A stretch of DNA of 64,000 bases from CAIWHR01 sp963734085 (GTDB lineage Bacteria > Pseudomonadota > Gammaproteobacteria > Burkholderiales > Casimicrobiaceae), in assembly GCA_963734085.1 (NCBI GenBank), contig CAVTFT010000015.1:1-64000 (forward strand), in the 5' to 3' direction. Under the pieces are notes generated by a model that was not told the origin of the DNA, ran no database searches, and saw nothing but the letters and a program-made list of their open reading frames with translations. Numbering within the stretch: the stretch's first letter is position 1; every line of letters begins with the position of its first letter. The position numbers and the translations under genes are program-made. Positions 35,012 through 43,646 of the stretch are shown here, piece after piece.

Positions 35012-36560
35012 GTGAGTGCAGTTAGATCGAGTTCGTGTCGTTCTTCCGCAGGACAACAAGATCCTGATGGTTGCCGATGGTCGCGGGAATGATGTCCGCA
35101 ACATCGAACCACGCCGACCAGTTGTTCCTTACGTAGGTGGGATGATGGAATGAGGACCCATAGTATTCCGCATCATTCAGAATGGCATCGAGCGGATGGC
35201 TTTGCTTGCTGAATACAAACCCGGCTTCTCGATATTGATTGATGGACTTTGACCCACGTAACCCGCGACTCGCGGCCTGCTCGCCATGGATCGACAGCAG
35301 CACGAGTCCATTCCGCCTGACTACTCGCGCGAGTTCCTTGAGCCACTCGAGATGTGCTGCTTCACGCAGGTGTGTGACGACGGACATTCCGACTACTACG
35401 TCGAATGCTCCACTCGGAACTTGCATACGCGGTAGCAAAGGAATGACGTGGTACTCTCCTTTATCGAGCTGTTTTTGACACCACGAGACATTTTCGGAGT
35501 CAACGTCTACGCCAACGTAGTGAACACCATCCATGCCCGAAAGGAAGCGCGCGAGACGCCCACAGCCGACGCCCCAATCCAAGATACGCTGGCCACTTTC
35601 GAGACTCACACCATGCCGCCGGCATACCTCGCGCAACTTTCGCGCCATGGAACTACCTTCCAAGCGAAATAAGTCGACGCTGTCACTTCCCGAAATGCGC
35701 GCGACGCGAGCGGCGTCGGGGAGAGGCAACTCTCTGTCCGCCGCACCAGGCAGCGGTACCCAGACACTCTGATTTGGCCACAGCGGTTCTGCATCATGTT
35801 CGTCGACGCACTGGGCAATGGCGTCTGGACAACCCAGTTCGTCGTCCGTGAGCATGATTCGAGCGCGGAATCCGCCTAGCTCAGGATCTGAGAGAAACGG
35901 AAACGCTGTACCAAGATTCGGCAAACGCACGTCCCGTGTAATCCAATCGACCGGGCGCCCGTTCACTCGGAGCGACACTTGAGTGCCGCGGCTTGGCAGC
36001 TCGATCCATCCTCCCAAGAGAAGCGCTGAGCCCACCAGGCGAGCAAAATCGACGCACCACGCACCGGTCCCAAACCACTCACGTAACACCTGCATTTCCG
36101 CATGCATACGCTCTTTCTACCTTCCGACAAGCGCAATGGCGATGTGGGCCACCGACGGTATCGGAGAATTCTGCCTGAAGGAGTTCCTTGAACATGCCGC
36201 CGGGTCAGGTGAAGCCGCTACCGACCGGGCTAGGCGTTGACTGGACAAGAAGTCGTTGTATCTACCCTGGGTGCTTCCAAGGCAGGATGAAACGCGCCGC
36301 GGTTTGTAGACACCTTGGAGCCAGGTAAACCGGTGAGTGTCGCGTAACCTTGTGACGTCAGAACACCTCAGTCCACTGCCGGCGCGAAACGATGATGACG
36401 CTGTGTCGCCGGCTTAAGGTCAAAGCATGATTCAACGGATGAACCCAGCACAGTAGGGCGGGATCAAGTCGAGGCGCGTTCCTTTCGCGATCGCTTCCTG
36501 CCGGTTTGTGAACGCCGAGCTTACTGATCATAACCGGTACCGCTTGCTGTTGGAGCGCCC
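35012..36560. mobile_element. Lower-GC insert carrying a methyltransferase gene
   Basis: Base composition falls clearly (for example 27 of 60 bases are G or C at 35161-35220) compared with the surrounding core. The left edge coincides with the break in the Rieske gene. The right edge is somewhere before the DUF192 gene end at 36578. About 470 bases right of the methyltransferase start hold no gene that I can support. No transposase, integrase or repeat ends were found, so the mechanism is unknown. Confidence 0.5.
35022..36107 (-). CDS. SAM-dependent class I methyltransferase
   Basis: The protein has 361 residues. The C-terminal half is a Rossmann methyltransferase domain with motif I ILDWGVGCGRLARFL, motif II YVGVDVDSENVSWC and FDVVVGMSVVTHLREAAHLE at motif IV. 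The last segment (FSKQSHPLDAILNDAEYYGS, HHPTYVRNNW) resembles methyltransferases in surface-polysaccharide gene clusters. The N-terminal 140 residues are of unknown fold. It lies alone in a lower-GC insert, so it was probably acquired by transfer. The substrate is unknown. Confidence 0.75.
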   Translation of the reverse strand: MHAEMQVLREWFGTGAWCVDFARLVGSALLLGGWIELPSRGTQVSLRVNGRPVDWITRDVRLPNLGTAFPFLSDPELGGFRARIMLTDDELGCPDAIAQCVDEHDAEPLWPNQSVWVPLPGAADRELPLPDAARVARISGSDSVDLFRLEGSSMARKLREVCRRHGVSLESGQRILDWGVGCGRLARFLSGMDGVHYVGVDVDSENVSWCQKQLDKGEYHVIPLLPRMQVPSGAFDVVVGMSVVTHLREAAHLEWLKELARVVRRNGLVLLSIHGEQAASRGLRGSKSINQYREAGFVFSKQSHPLDAILNDAEYYGSSFHHPTYVRNNWSAWFDVADIIPATIGNHQDLVVLRKNDTNSI

Positions 36561-36577
36561 CTCCGTGATGCGGGGGC

Positions 36578-37030
36578 TCAGGGTTTCGGCCTTGGCAACC
36601 CCTCCACCCGATCGCCGGCGACGATGCCGCGCTCCGCGAACCATCCTTTGCGCATCTCCAGCGCGTACTGTGCCGGGCCGCTCGACCAGTGCGTACGCTC
36701 GTCCTGCGGCGCCATGTCGTCGATGTTGACGATGCGGCCATCGCTGCCGATGAAGGCGATCGACAACGGGATGAACGTGTTCTTCATCCAGAAGCCCTGC
36801 GGCTCCGCGTGCTCGAACACAAAGATCATGCCATGGTCCGGCTTGAGGCTGAAGCGGTGCATCAATCCGGTCGAACGCTGGTCCGGCGTCGCGGCGACTT
36901 CGGCTACGAGCTTGTGCTTGCCGATCGTCAATGGAACCGACGGCAGTTCCGTTACTGCGTGCGCCGTCACCGACGGCAGCAGAGCAAGCGCCAGGACCAA
37001 AAGCGCGCGGTGCAAGAATCGCATGATCAT
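36578..37030 (-). CDS. DUF192 family exported protein
   Basis: The protein has 150 residues. The start at ATG 37030 overlaps the TGA of the MFS gene (ATGA). The signal peptide is MIMRFLHRALLVLALALLPS and on to AHA. The mature part shows the DUF192 pattern STGLMHRFSLKPDHGMIFVF, WMKNTFIPLSIAFI and IVNIDDMAPQDERTHWSSGP. DUF192 is a small beta-rich periplasmic domain of unknown function. It is cotranscribed with the transporter and probably with the CysB-type regulator. Confidence 0.85.
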   Translation of the reverse strand: MIMRFLHRALLVLALALLPSVTAHAVTELPSVPLTIGKHKLVAEVAATPDQRSTGLMHRFSLKPDHGMIFVFEHAEPQGFWMKNTFIPLSIAFIGSDGRIVNIDDMAPQDERTHWSSGPAQYALEMRKGWFAERGIVAGDRVEGLPRPKP

Positions 37031-38283
37031 GGCTGCCATTCCTTGAGGTGGGAGCGCGCCCGCCGCTGATAGACGAGCCATAGCGCAAAGCTCGCCATTG
37101 CTGCCGCCAGCATCCCGAGCGAGAGCGTCTTGAGCGAGCGCACGAGAAACGGGGCGATCGTCCCCGCAACGACGGCGGAAAGAGAAAAGTGCACGAATCC
37201 CTGCAGCGATGACGCCATGCCGCGCATCGTCGGGAAGAGGTCCAGCATCAGTAGCGTCGCCGACGGCATCACGAGGCTCGTGCCGATGCAGAAGACGAAG
37301 ACCGGGAACACGTTCCAGATTACCCCCGGCGGCAGCGCCCAGCACGTCGCCAGGTTGAGCGCGACCCCGGCGAAGATGAGCGCGAAGCCCACGCGTATCG
37401 TTTGCTGCGGCGAGCGGCGACCGGCGAAGCGTCCCGACAGCACCGCGCCCAGCATGATGCCGCCGATCATCGGCACGAACAGCCAGGCGAAGCCCCACGT
37501 CGTGACGCCGAGGAGGTCGATCAGGAACCCGGGCGCTCCCGCGATGTAGATGAAGAAACCGGCGAAATTGAGCGCGAGGATCGACGCGAGCAACGCGAAG
37601 TCGACGCGCAGCAGCACCGTTCGATAGTTGCGCCACAGCACCCGGGGATGCAGCGGCTGCCGCGCGGACCGAGGCAGCGTTTCGGGCAAGCTCGCGGCGG
37701 CCCAGCCGAAAAGGCATGCAACGAGCAAGAGCAGCATCCAGAAAATCGCGCGCCATCCGAAGAAATTCAGCATCGCGCCGCCCAGGACCGGCGCGACCGC
37801 GGGGGCGATGCCGAACACGAGCGTCATCTGCGACATGAGACGCTGCGCTTCCGGACCGTGGAAGCGATCGCGAACGATCGCCCGCCCGACGGCGAGGCCG
37901 GTGCCGGCGGACACGCCTTGCAGAATGCGGAACAGCCACAGCGACTCGATGTTTCCGGAAACCGCACAGCCGAGCGTCGCGAACGCGTAGATGACGAGCC
38001 CGCCCAACACGATCGGCCGCCGACCGAGCGCGTCCGACAGCGCGCCGTGCCAAAGCATCATGGCCGCGTAGGACACGAGGTACGCAGACAGCGTCTGCTG
38101 GACGGCGAGCGGCGCCGCGTTGAATTCCCGCCCGATCGCCGGAAACGCCGGCAGGTAGGCGTCGATCGCGAACGGCGCCAGCATCGACAGCGAGGCGAGC
38201 AGCGCCGCGAGCGACCAGGTGCGCCTCGGCGCGCTCGTCGGCCGCGCGAGCGGAGCGCCGGAGCCCTCGTTTTCCGCCGTCAC
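37027..38283 (-). CDS. Bcr/CflA-type MFS efflux transporter
   Basis: The protein has 418 residues from GTG 38283, which overlaps the stop of the regulator gene (GTGA). Twelve membrane segments are visible. The Bcr/CflA signature DAYLPAFPAIGREFNAAPLA follows the first helix, and GALSDALGRRPIVLGGLVIY is the MFS loop 2-3 motif. It probably exports drugs or amino-acid derivatives such as cysteine compounds. Pairing with a CysB-like regulator is suggestive but not proof. Confidence 0.85.
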   Translation of the reverse strand: MTAENEGSGAPLARPTSAPRRTWSLAALLASLSMLAPFAIDAYLPAFPAIGREFNAAPLAVQQTLSAYLVSYAAMMLWHGALSDALGRRPIVLGGLVIYAFATLGCAVSGNIESLWLFRILQGVSAGTGLAVGRAIVRDRFHGPEAQRLMSQMTLVFGIAPAVAPVLGGAMLNFFGWRAIFWMLLLLVACLFGWAAASLPETLPRSARQPLHPRVLWRNYRTVLLRVDFALLASILALNFAGFFIYIAGAPGFLIDLLGVTTWGFAWLFVPMIGGIMLGAVLSGRFAGRRSPQQTIRVGFALIFAGVALNLATCWALPPGVIWNVFPVFVFCIGTSLVMPSATLLMLDLFPTMRGMASSLQGFVHFSLSAVVAGTIAPFLVRSLKTLSLGMLAAAMASFALWLVYQRRARSHLKEWQP

Positions 38284-39221
38284 GAATGACCGGAATCCGG
38301 CGTATCGGCGAGCGCCGCGTCGACGGCCGCGCGATCCAATGCCGGCGCGAAGCGCGCGATGAAATCGTAGACGTAGCCGCGCAACAGGACACCGCGCCGC
38401 AGCGCGATGCGCGTCATCGACGGGGCGAACAGGTGCGCAGCCTCGAGCTTTTCGAGGTTCGTGTCGCGCCCGGGATCCCACGCCATCTGGGCGATGATGC
38501 CCACACCCATCCCCATCTCGACGTAGGTCTTGATCACGTCCGAGTCGAGCGCCGTCAACACGACGTTCGGCGTCAATCCCTTGGCGTCGAACGCTGCATT
38601 GATCTGCGAGCGTCCTGTGAACGTGAAATCGTAGGTGACGATCGGATGACGGGCGAGCGCCTCGAGCGTCAGCGGCCGCACCTCGGCGAGCGGATGCCCG
38701 CGCGGGACCAGCACGCAGCGATTCCACTGGTAGCACGGCAGCGTGACGAGCTCGGAAAAGCTCGCGAGCGCCTCGGTCGCGATGCCGACGTCGGCGGTGC
38801 CGCGCACCGTCGCCTCGGCCACCTGGACCGGGTTGCCTTGGTGCAGCTCGAGCTTGACCTTGGGATAGCGCGCGACGAAATCGCGCAGCACCGGCGGGAG
38901 CACGTAGCGCGCCTGCGTATGTGTCGTCGCGATCGCGAGCGTGCCTTCGTCTTCGCTCCTGAATTCGGCGCCGACCGCTTTGAGGTTGCCGAGCTCCTTC
39001 AGCGCGCGGCGAGCGGTGGCGACGACCGCTTCGCCCGCGGGCGTGAGTGAGGCGAGACGTTTGCCCTGGCGAACGAAGACCCGCACGCCAATTTCATCTT
39101 CGAGCTGCCGGACTTGCTTGCTGATGCCAGGCTGCGACGTGTGCAATGCTTCGGCCGCGTCGGACACGTTGAGGCCATGATCGACGATCGCGCAAAGATA
39201 GCGGAGTTGCTGCAGATTCAC
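38280..39221 (-). CDS. cysB: CysB-family LysR regulator
   Basis: The protein has 313 residues. The N-terminal winged helix MNLQQLRYLCAIVDHGLNVS and AEALHTSQPGISKQVRQLED is followed by the CysB-type effector domain (TTHTQARYVLPPVLRDFVAR, TYDFTFTGRSQINAAFDAKG, GMGVGIIAQMAWDP). The TTHTQARY and FTFTGRS segments bind sulphate or acetylserine-type ligands in CysB and Cbl. It should control sulphur assimilation genes. CysB and Cbl cannot be separated from sequence alone. Its downstream neighbours overlap as one operon. Confidence 0.88.
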   Translation of the reverse strand: MNLQQLRYLCAIVDHGLNVSDAAEALHTSQPGISKQVRQLEDEIGVRVFVRQGKRLASLTPAGEAVVATARRALKELGNLKAVGAEFRSEDEGTLAIATTHTQARYVLPPVLRDFVARYPKVKLELHQGNPVQVAEATVRGTADVGIATEALASFSELVTLPCYQWNRCVLVPRGHPLAEVRPLTLEALARHPIVTYDFTFTGRSQINAAFDAKGLTPNVVLTALDSDVIKTYVEMGMGVGIIAQMAWDPGRDTNLEKLEAAHLFAPSMTRIALRRGVLLRGYVYDFIARFAPALDRAAVDAALADTPDSGHS

Positions 39222-39343
39222 GCCGGCACCATGTAGCCAATAGGATGCGAAACGGCCGTCGGTTAGAATTCCAGGTAATTATAGCGCCGGAGTAGCACTC
39301 CCGAGCCCGGGCGTCGCGGAGGCGGCCGCGGGCGTGACCGATC

Positions 39344-39985
39344 ATGGCCCAGCTCTTTCAGGTCCATCCCGTCAATCCGCAACCGCGCCTGATTCGGCAG
39401 GCGGCGGCGATCCTGCGCGACGGCGGCGTGATCGCCTATCCAACCGACTCGAGCTACGCACTTGGCTGTCGCTTGGGGGACGCGGCAGCGGCAAAACGCA
39501 TTCGGCTGATCCGCGGCGTCGGCGACGCGCATCACCTGACGCTCGTCTTGCGCGACTTGTCGGGGATCGGCCATTTCGCCCGGCTCGACAATCGGCAGTT
39601 CCGGATCGTCCGCCAAGGCACGCCCGGTCGGTATACGTTTCTGTTGCCGGCGACGCGCGAGGTGCCGCGGCGACTGCAGCATCCGAGACGAAGCACCGTG
39701 GGCGTGCGCGTGCCGGACCATCCGGTCGTCCAGGCGCTGCTCGCCGAGGTGGGCGAACCGATCCTGTCGTCGACGCTGATCCTGCCCGGTGCCGCGGCCC
39801 CGCTCAACGATGCCGACACAATCCGGGGCACTCTGGAGCAGCAGATCGATCTCGTGATCGACGCCGGCCCCTGTGCGGCGCAGCCGACGACGGTCGTGGA
39901 TCTGGCGGTTGATCCCGCCGTGATCGTCCGCCTGGGCGGCGGCGACCCGGCGCGGCTGGGGTTGCCGCGGCCCGAAGCCGCCTGA
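39344..39985 (+). CDS. YciO-type L-threonylcarbamoyladenylate synthase-like protein
   Basis: The protein has 213 residues of the YrdC/Sua5 domain family. The YciO hallmark PQPRLIRQAAAILRDGGVIA is followed by YPTDSSYALGCRLGDAAA, with the SYAL sequence typical of YciO. PGRYTFLLPATREVPRRLQH and STVGVRVPDHPVVQALL are the substrate-pocket segments. YrdC makes threonylcarbamoyl-AMP for tRNA t6A; YciO is a slow paralogue. A site-2 protease follows 48 bases later. Confidence 0.85.
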   Translation: MAQLFQVHPVNPQPRLIRQAAAILRDGGVIAYPTDSSYALGCRLGDAAAAKRIRLIRGVGDAHHLTLVLRDLSGIGHFARLDNRQFRIVRQGTPGRYTFLLPATREVPRRLQHPRRSTVGVRVPDHPVVQALLAEVGEPILSSTLILPGAAAPLNDADTIRGTLEQQIDLVIDAGPCAAQPTTVVDLAVDPAVIVRLGGGDPARLGLPRPEAA

Positions 39986-40033
39986 AGCCCCGCTCGGGCG
40001 CGTGCTGGCCGACTCGGGTAAAATGCGGGATTC

Positions 40034-40693
40034 ATGGATTTTTCGTCGCTCGCGGAGGTCGTGCTCGCCGCGATCCCCATCATCCTGGCGATCACGGTGC
40101 ACGAGGCGGCGCACGGCTACGTCGCCCGGATGTTCGGCGACCAGACGGCGTGGATGCTGGGCCGCGTGACGCTGAATCCGATCAAGCATATCGACCCCGT
40201 GGGGACGATTCTGGTCCCGGGGATGTTGCTGCTGCTGGCGAAATTTTTCGGGGGCCCCGCCTTCATCTTCGGGTGGGCGAAGCCGGTGCCGGTGAATTTC
40301 GGCAACCTGCGCAATCCCAAGCGGGACATGTTCTGGGTGGCCGGCGCCGGCCCGTTCGCCAATTTCGTGATGGCGATTGGTTGGGCGTTGCTGCTCAAGG
40401 ATTCTTCGCCCGACGCCGTCTTCGCGAGCGGCGGCCTGCGCGCAATGGCCGACTGGGGCGTGGGCATTAATCTGATGCTGATGGCTTTGAACTTGCTACC
40501 GATCCTGCCCCTCGATGGCGGTCGCCTCGCGGTCAGCCTCCTGCCGCGGAACCTGGCGATGAGCTACGCACGCCTCGAACCCTACGGTTTTATGGTCGTC
40601 ATTCTGCTGCTCGTGACAGGAATCCTGGGGCAGCTGATGTGGCCGATTTACCGCGTCGCCGAAGCTCTCGTCGCGACGCTCGTCGGCCTGTGA
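40034..40693 (+). CDS. Site-2 protease family (M50) membrane metalloprotease
   Basis: The protein has 219 residues. HEAAHGYVARMFGDQTAWML contains the HExxH zinc motif in the first membrane helix. The third zinc ligand motif, NLLPILPLDGGRLAVSLLP, lies near residue 155. Several hydrophobic segments place it in the inner membrane. It belongs to the short S2P group without PDZ or CBS domains. Its position just upstream of trpS is common in betaproteobacteria. The substrate is unknown. Confidence 0.9.
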   Translation: MDFSSLAEVVLAAIPIILAITVHEAAHGYVARMFGDQTAWMLGRVTLNPIKHIDPVGTILVPGMLLLLAKFFGGPAFIFGWAKPVPVNFGNLRNPKRDMFWVAGAGPFANFVMAIGWALLLKDSSPDAVFASGGLRAMADWGVGINLMLMALNLLPILPLDGGRLAVSLLPRNLAMSYARLEPYGFMVVILLLVTGILGQLMWPIYRVAEALVATLVGL

Positions 40694-40723
40694 CCGGCGT
40701 CCCGACCCCAGACCTCGACTCGA

Positions 40724-41926
40724 ATGTTTGCTGACCGCGTGTTGTCGGGGATGCGCCCGACCGGCCGAATGCACATCGGCCACTATCACGGCGCCCTCAA
40801 GAACTGGGTGCGGCTGCAGGAAGAGTACGAATGCCTGTTCTTCGCCGCCGACTGGCATGTGCTGACCACGCACCACGACGAGACCGGAGTGATCTCCGAC
40901 ACGGTGTGGGACATGTTCGTCAACTGGCTGGCGGCGGGCATCAATCCGTCGCGGGCGACGATCTTCATCCAGTCGCGCGTGCCCGAGCACGCCGAGCTCT
41001 CGCTCCTTCTCGGGATGATCACGCCGGTCGGCTGGCTCGAGCGGGTGCCGACCTACAAGGACCAGCAGCAGAAGCTCGCCGATCGCGACCTCTCGAACTA
41101 CGGTTTTCTCGGCTATCCGGTGATGCAGGGCGCCGACATCCTGATCTACCGCGCGAACATGGTGCCGGTGGGCGAGGACCAGGTGAGCCACGTCGAGCTC
41201 GTGCGCGAGATCGCCCGGCGCTTCAACCACATCTACGGCCGCGAGCCCGGCTTCGAGGACAAGGCCAGGGCCGCGGTGAAAAAACTGGGTGCAAAAAAGG
41301 CCCGGCGCTACGCGGAGCTCCGCACCGCGTTCCAGGAGCGCGGCGACGCCGAGGCGCTCGACGCCGCACGCGAGATGCTGAACGACACCCAGAATCTCGC
41401 GCTCGGTGATCGCGAACGTCTGTTCGGCTATCTCGAAGGATCGCGGCGCGTGATCCTGCCCGAGCCGGAACCGCTGTTGACGGCAACGCCGAAGGTGCCC
41501 GGGCTCGATGGCCAGAAAATGTCGAAGTCGCTCGGCAACACGATCCTGATGCGCGAGGAGCCGGCCGAGGTCACGAAGAAGGTCCGCAAGATGCAAACCG
41601 ACCCGGCACGGGTGCACCGGTCGGACAAGGGCAACCCGGAGCGCTGTCCCGTCTGGGGCCTGCACCAGATCTACTCCGACCAGGCGCGTCGCGACTGGGC
41701 GTGGAAGGGCTGCACGACGGCCGGCATCGGCTGCCTCGATTGCAAGCAGCCCGTGATCGACGCGATCATTGCCGAGCAGACGCCGCTGCGCGAGCGCGCG
41801 CAACGCTTTCTCGACGATCCGCAGCTCGTGCGCAACATCGTCGCCGACGGGTGCGAGCGCGCGCGCAAGCTGGCCGAGGAGACGATGCGCGACGTGCGCG
41901 GTGCAATGGGGCTCGACTACACATGA
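40724..41926 (+). CDS. trpS: Tryptophanyl-tRNA synthetase
   Basis: The protein has 400 residues, the longer bacterial type. The class I HIGH motif is MHIGHYHGALKNW, and KMSKSLGNTILM carries KMSKS. An extra segment around PGFEDKARAAVKKLGAKKAR is the insertion usual in betaproteobacterial enzymes, and a Cys-bearing stretch (CTTAGIGCLDCKQPVIDAI) lies near the C-terminus. It charges tRNA-Trp. The TGA overlaps the ATG of a very small frame in ATGA. Confidence 0.95.
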   Translation: MFADRVLSGMRPTGRMHIGHYHGALKNWVRLQEEYECLFFAADWHVLTTHHDETGVISDTVWDMFVNWLAAGINPSRATIFIQSRVPEHAELSLLLGMITPVGWLERVPTYKDQQQKLADRDLSNYGFLGYPVMQGADILIYRANMVPVGEDQVSHVELVREIARRFNHIYGREPGFEDKARAAVKKLGAKKARRYAELRTAFQERGDAEALDAAREMLNDTQNLALGDRERLFGYLEGSRRVILPEPEPLLTATPKVPGLDGQKMSKSLGNTILMREEPAEVTKKVRKMQTDPARVHRSDKGNPERCPVWGLHQIYSDQARRDWAWKGCTTAGIGCLDCKQPVIDAIIAEQTPLRERAQRFLDDPQLVRNIVADGCERARKLAEETMRDVRGAMGLDYT

Positions 41927-42039
41927 GCGCGGCGGGCGAGCGTCAGCAAGCCAAGGCCCGAAGGGTGCGTCGCCGCGCGATTGTGGCGGCCGATCCCGCG
42001 GTGGTCCGAGCGTTTCGGCATTACGGAGGCCACACGTGA
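41923..42039 (+). CDS. Candidate 38-residue protein coupled between trpS and scpA
   Basis: The frame starts with ATG overlapping the trpS stop (ATGA) and ends in a TGA that overlaps the scpA ATG (TGATG). The peptide MSAAGERQQAKARRVRRRAI and on to RHYGGHT is very basic. The two exact overlaps are what a real coupled cistron would show, and without it scpA would start 112 bases after trpS. The composition alone does not prove translation. Confidence 0.35.
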   Translation: MSAAGERQQAKARRVRRRAIVAADPAVVRAFRHYGGHT

Positions 42040-42878
42040 TGGCCGAAGTCGGCGACAGCGTCGTCGACCTCGCCCGCCAGGGCGGGGCGGCGGTCGCGCG
42101 CATCCACGGCGAGCCGCTGTTCGAGCTGCCGCAGGACCTCTACATCCCGCCGGAGGCGCTCGAGGTCTTCCTCGACGCGTTCGAGGGTCCGCTCGACCTG
42201 CTCCTCTATCTCATCCGCAAGCAAAACATCAACGTGCTCGAAATCCCGATGGCGGAATTGACGCGCCAGTATCTGGGCTATGTCGAGATGATGCGGCGCA
42301 CGCAATTGGAGCTCGCCGCCGAGTACCTGCTGATGGCCGCGGTGTTAATCGAGATCAAGTCGCGGCTCCTGCTGCCCAAGCCGCCGGCACCGCCGGGCGC
42401 GGAGCCCGAGGACCCGCGGGCAGAGCTCGTCCGCCGCCTCCTCGAGTACGAGCGGATGAAACAGGCGGCGCGCGAGATCGACGCGCTGCCGCTCGCGGAC
42501 CGCGACTTCGCGACGGTACGCGTCTGGTTCGACCGGCTGGCGACGGCCCGTCTCCCGGACGTCGCGCCGGAGGACCTGCGGACGGCGTGGGCCGGCCTGA
42601 TTGCGCGCGCGCGCATCAACCGGCATCATCTCGTTACGCGCGAGCAGCTTTCGGTGCGCGCCGAGATGAGCCGGATGCTGAAGATCCTGGCGCCGTCGCG
42701 TCATGCCGAGTTCACTACGCTGTTCGCGGCGCACGCCGACGTGCCGCACCTGGTGGTCACGTTCCTCGCGCTGCTCGAGCTCGCGCGCGAGCGGTTGGTC
42801 GCCATCGCGCAAGCCGAGCCCTACGCCCCGATCTACGTGCAGCTGACCGTGAGTCCGGGCTTCGTGCTCGAAGCATGA
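42039..42878 (+). CDS. scpA: Segregation and condensation protein A
   Basis: The protein has 279 residues from ATG 42039. This kleisin subunit bridges SMC heads. The N-terminal helix GPLDLLLYLIRKQNINVLEI and the following YLLMAAVLIEIKSRLLLPK are the standard ScpA segments. The C-terminal winged-helix part ends LTVSPGFVLEA. It forms SMC-ScpA-ScpB for chromosome organisation. scpB follows after 78 bases in the same direction. Confidence 0.93.
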   Translation: MAEVGDSVVDLARQGGAAVARIHGEPLFELPQDLYIPPEALEVFLDAFEGPLDLLLYLIRKQNINVLEIPMAELTRQYLGYVEMMRRTQLELAAEYLLMAAVLIEIKSRLLLPKPPAPPGAEPEDPRAELVRRLLEYERMKQAAREIDALPLADRDFATVRVWFDRLATARLPDVAPEDLRTAWAGLIARARINRHHLVTREQLSVRAEMSRMLKILAPSRHAEFTTLFAAHADVPHLVVTFLALLELARERLVAIAQAEPYAPIYVQLTVSPGFVLEA

Positions 42879-42956
42879 CACCGTTTGGGCCGCTCCCGGC
42901 GCTGCCGGCACCGCCCGGGCAACGAACTTGAAACAGGAATTCACCGACTTCTTTTC

Positions 42957-43646
42957 ATGGACGATCTGAAGGATATCAAGAGCATTCTCGAGGCGGCGCT
43001 GCTCACCGCCGGAGAGCCGGTTGCGCTCGCCCAGCTCGCGAAGCTCTTCGAGCCGCCGCTCGACGCCGACGTCGTGCGCAAGCTGTTGGACGAGTTGCGC
43101 GATGACTGGGCGGCCAAGAGCGTCGAGCTCGTCCAGATCGCCTCGGGCTGGCGCTTCCAGGGCAAGCCCGCAATCCAGAGTTATCTCGACCGGCTCTCCC
43201 CGGAAAAGCCGCCGCGCTACTCGCGGGCGGTGATGGAAACACTGGCGATCATCGCCTATCAGCAACCCGTGACCCGCGGCGACATCGAAGCCATCCGCGG
43301 CGTCGCCGTGTCCACCAGCGTCATCACTGCGCTCGTGGACCGCCAATGGGTCGAAGTGGTCGGCCATCGCGAGACGCCGGGCCGCCCGGCGCTCTATGCG
43401 ACCACCAAGACCTTCCTCGACGATCTCGGCCTGCGCTCGTTGTCGGAGCTCCCTCCGCTGGCCGAGCTCGACGCGTCCCACCTGCTGGAGACCCCCGATG
43501 CACCCACCAAAGCCGCCGAAGCGGAACTCGCGCTCGCGAGCCCGATCCTGGCACCGTCCACCGACGGGACCGATGCACCAGCCGAGCCTGGCGCTGCAGC
43601 ACATCACGGAGAGCCTCACTCCGCCGCGTCACAAATCCTCCACTGA
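42957..43646 (+). CDS. scpB: Segregation and condensation protein B
   Basis: The protein has 229 residues from ATG 42957. Two winged-helix domains are visible: SILEAALLTAGEPVALAQLA and METLAIIAYQQPVTRGDIEA, followed by GRPALYATTKTFLDDLGLRS. The last 45 residues are a low-complexity Ala/Pro/Glu tail. It dimerises and binds ScpA. The final 74 bases overlap the 5' end of rluB in another frame, a long overlap for bacterial genes. Confidence 0.92.
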   Translation: MDDLKDIKSILEAALLTAGEPVALAQLAKLFEPPLDADVVRKLLDELRDDWAAKSVELVQIASGWRFQGKPAIQSYLDRLSPEKPPRYSRAVMETLAIIAYQQPVTRGDIEAIRGVAVSTSVITALVDRQWVEVVGHRETPGRPALYATTKTFLDDLGLRSLSELPPLAELDASHLLETPDAPTKAAEAELALASPILAPSTDGTDAPAEPGAAAHHGEPHSAASQILH

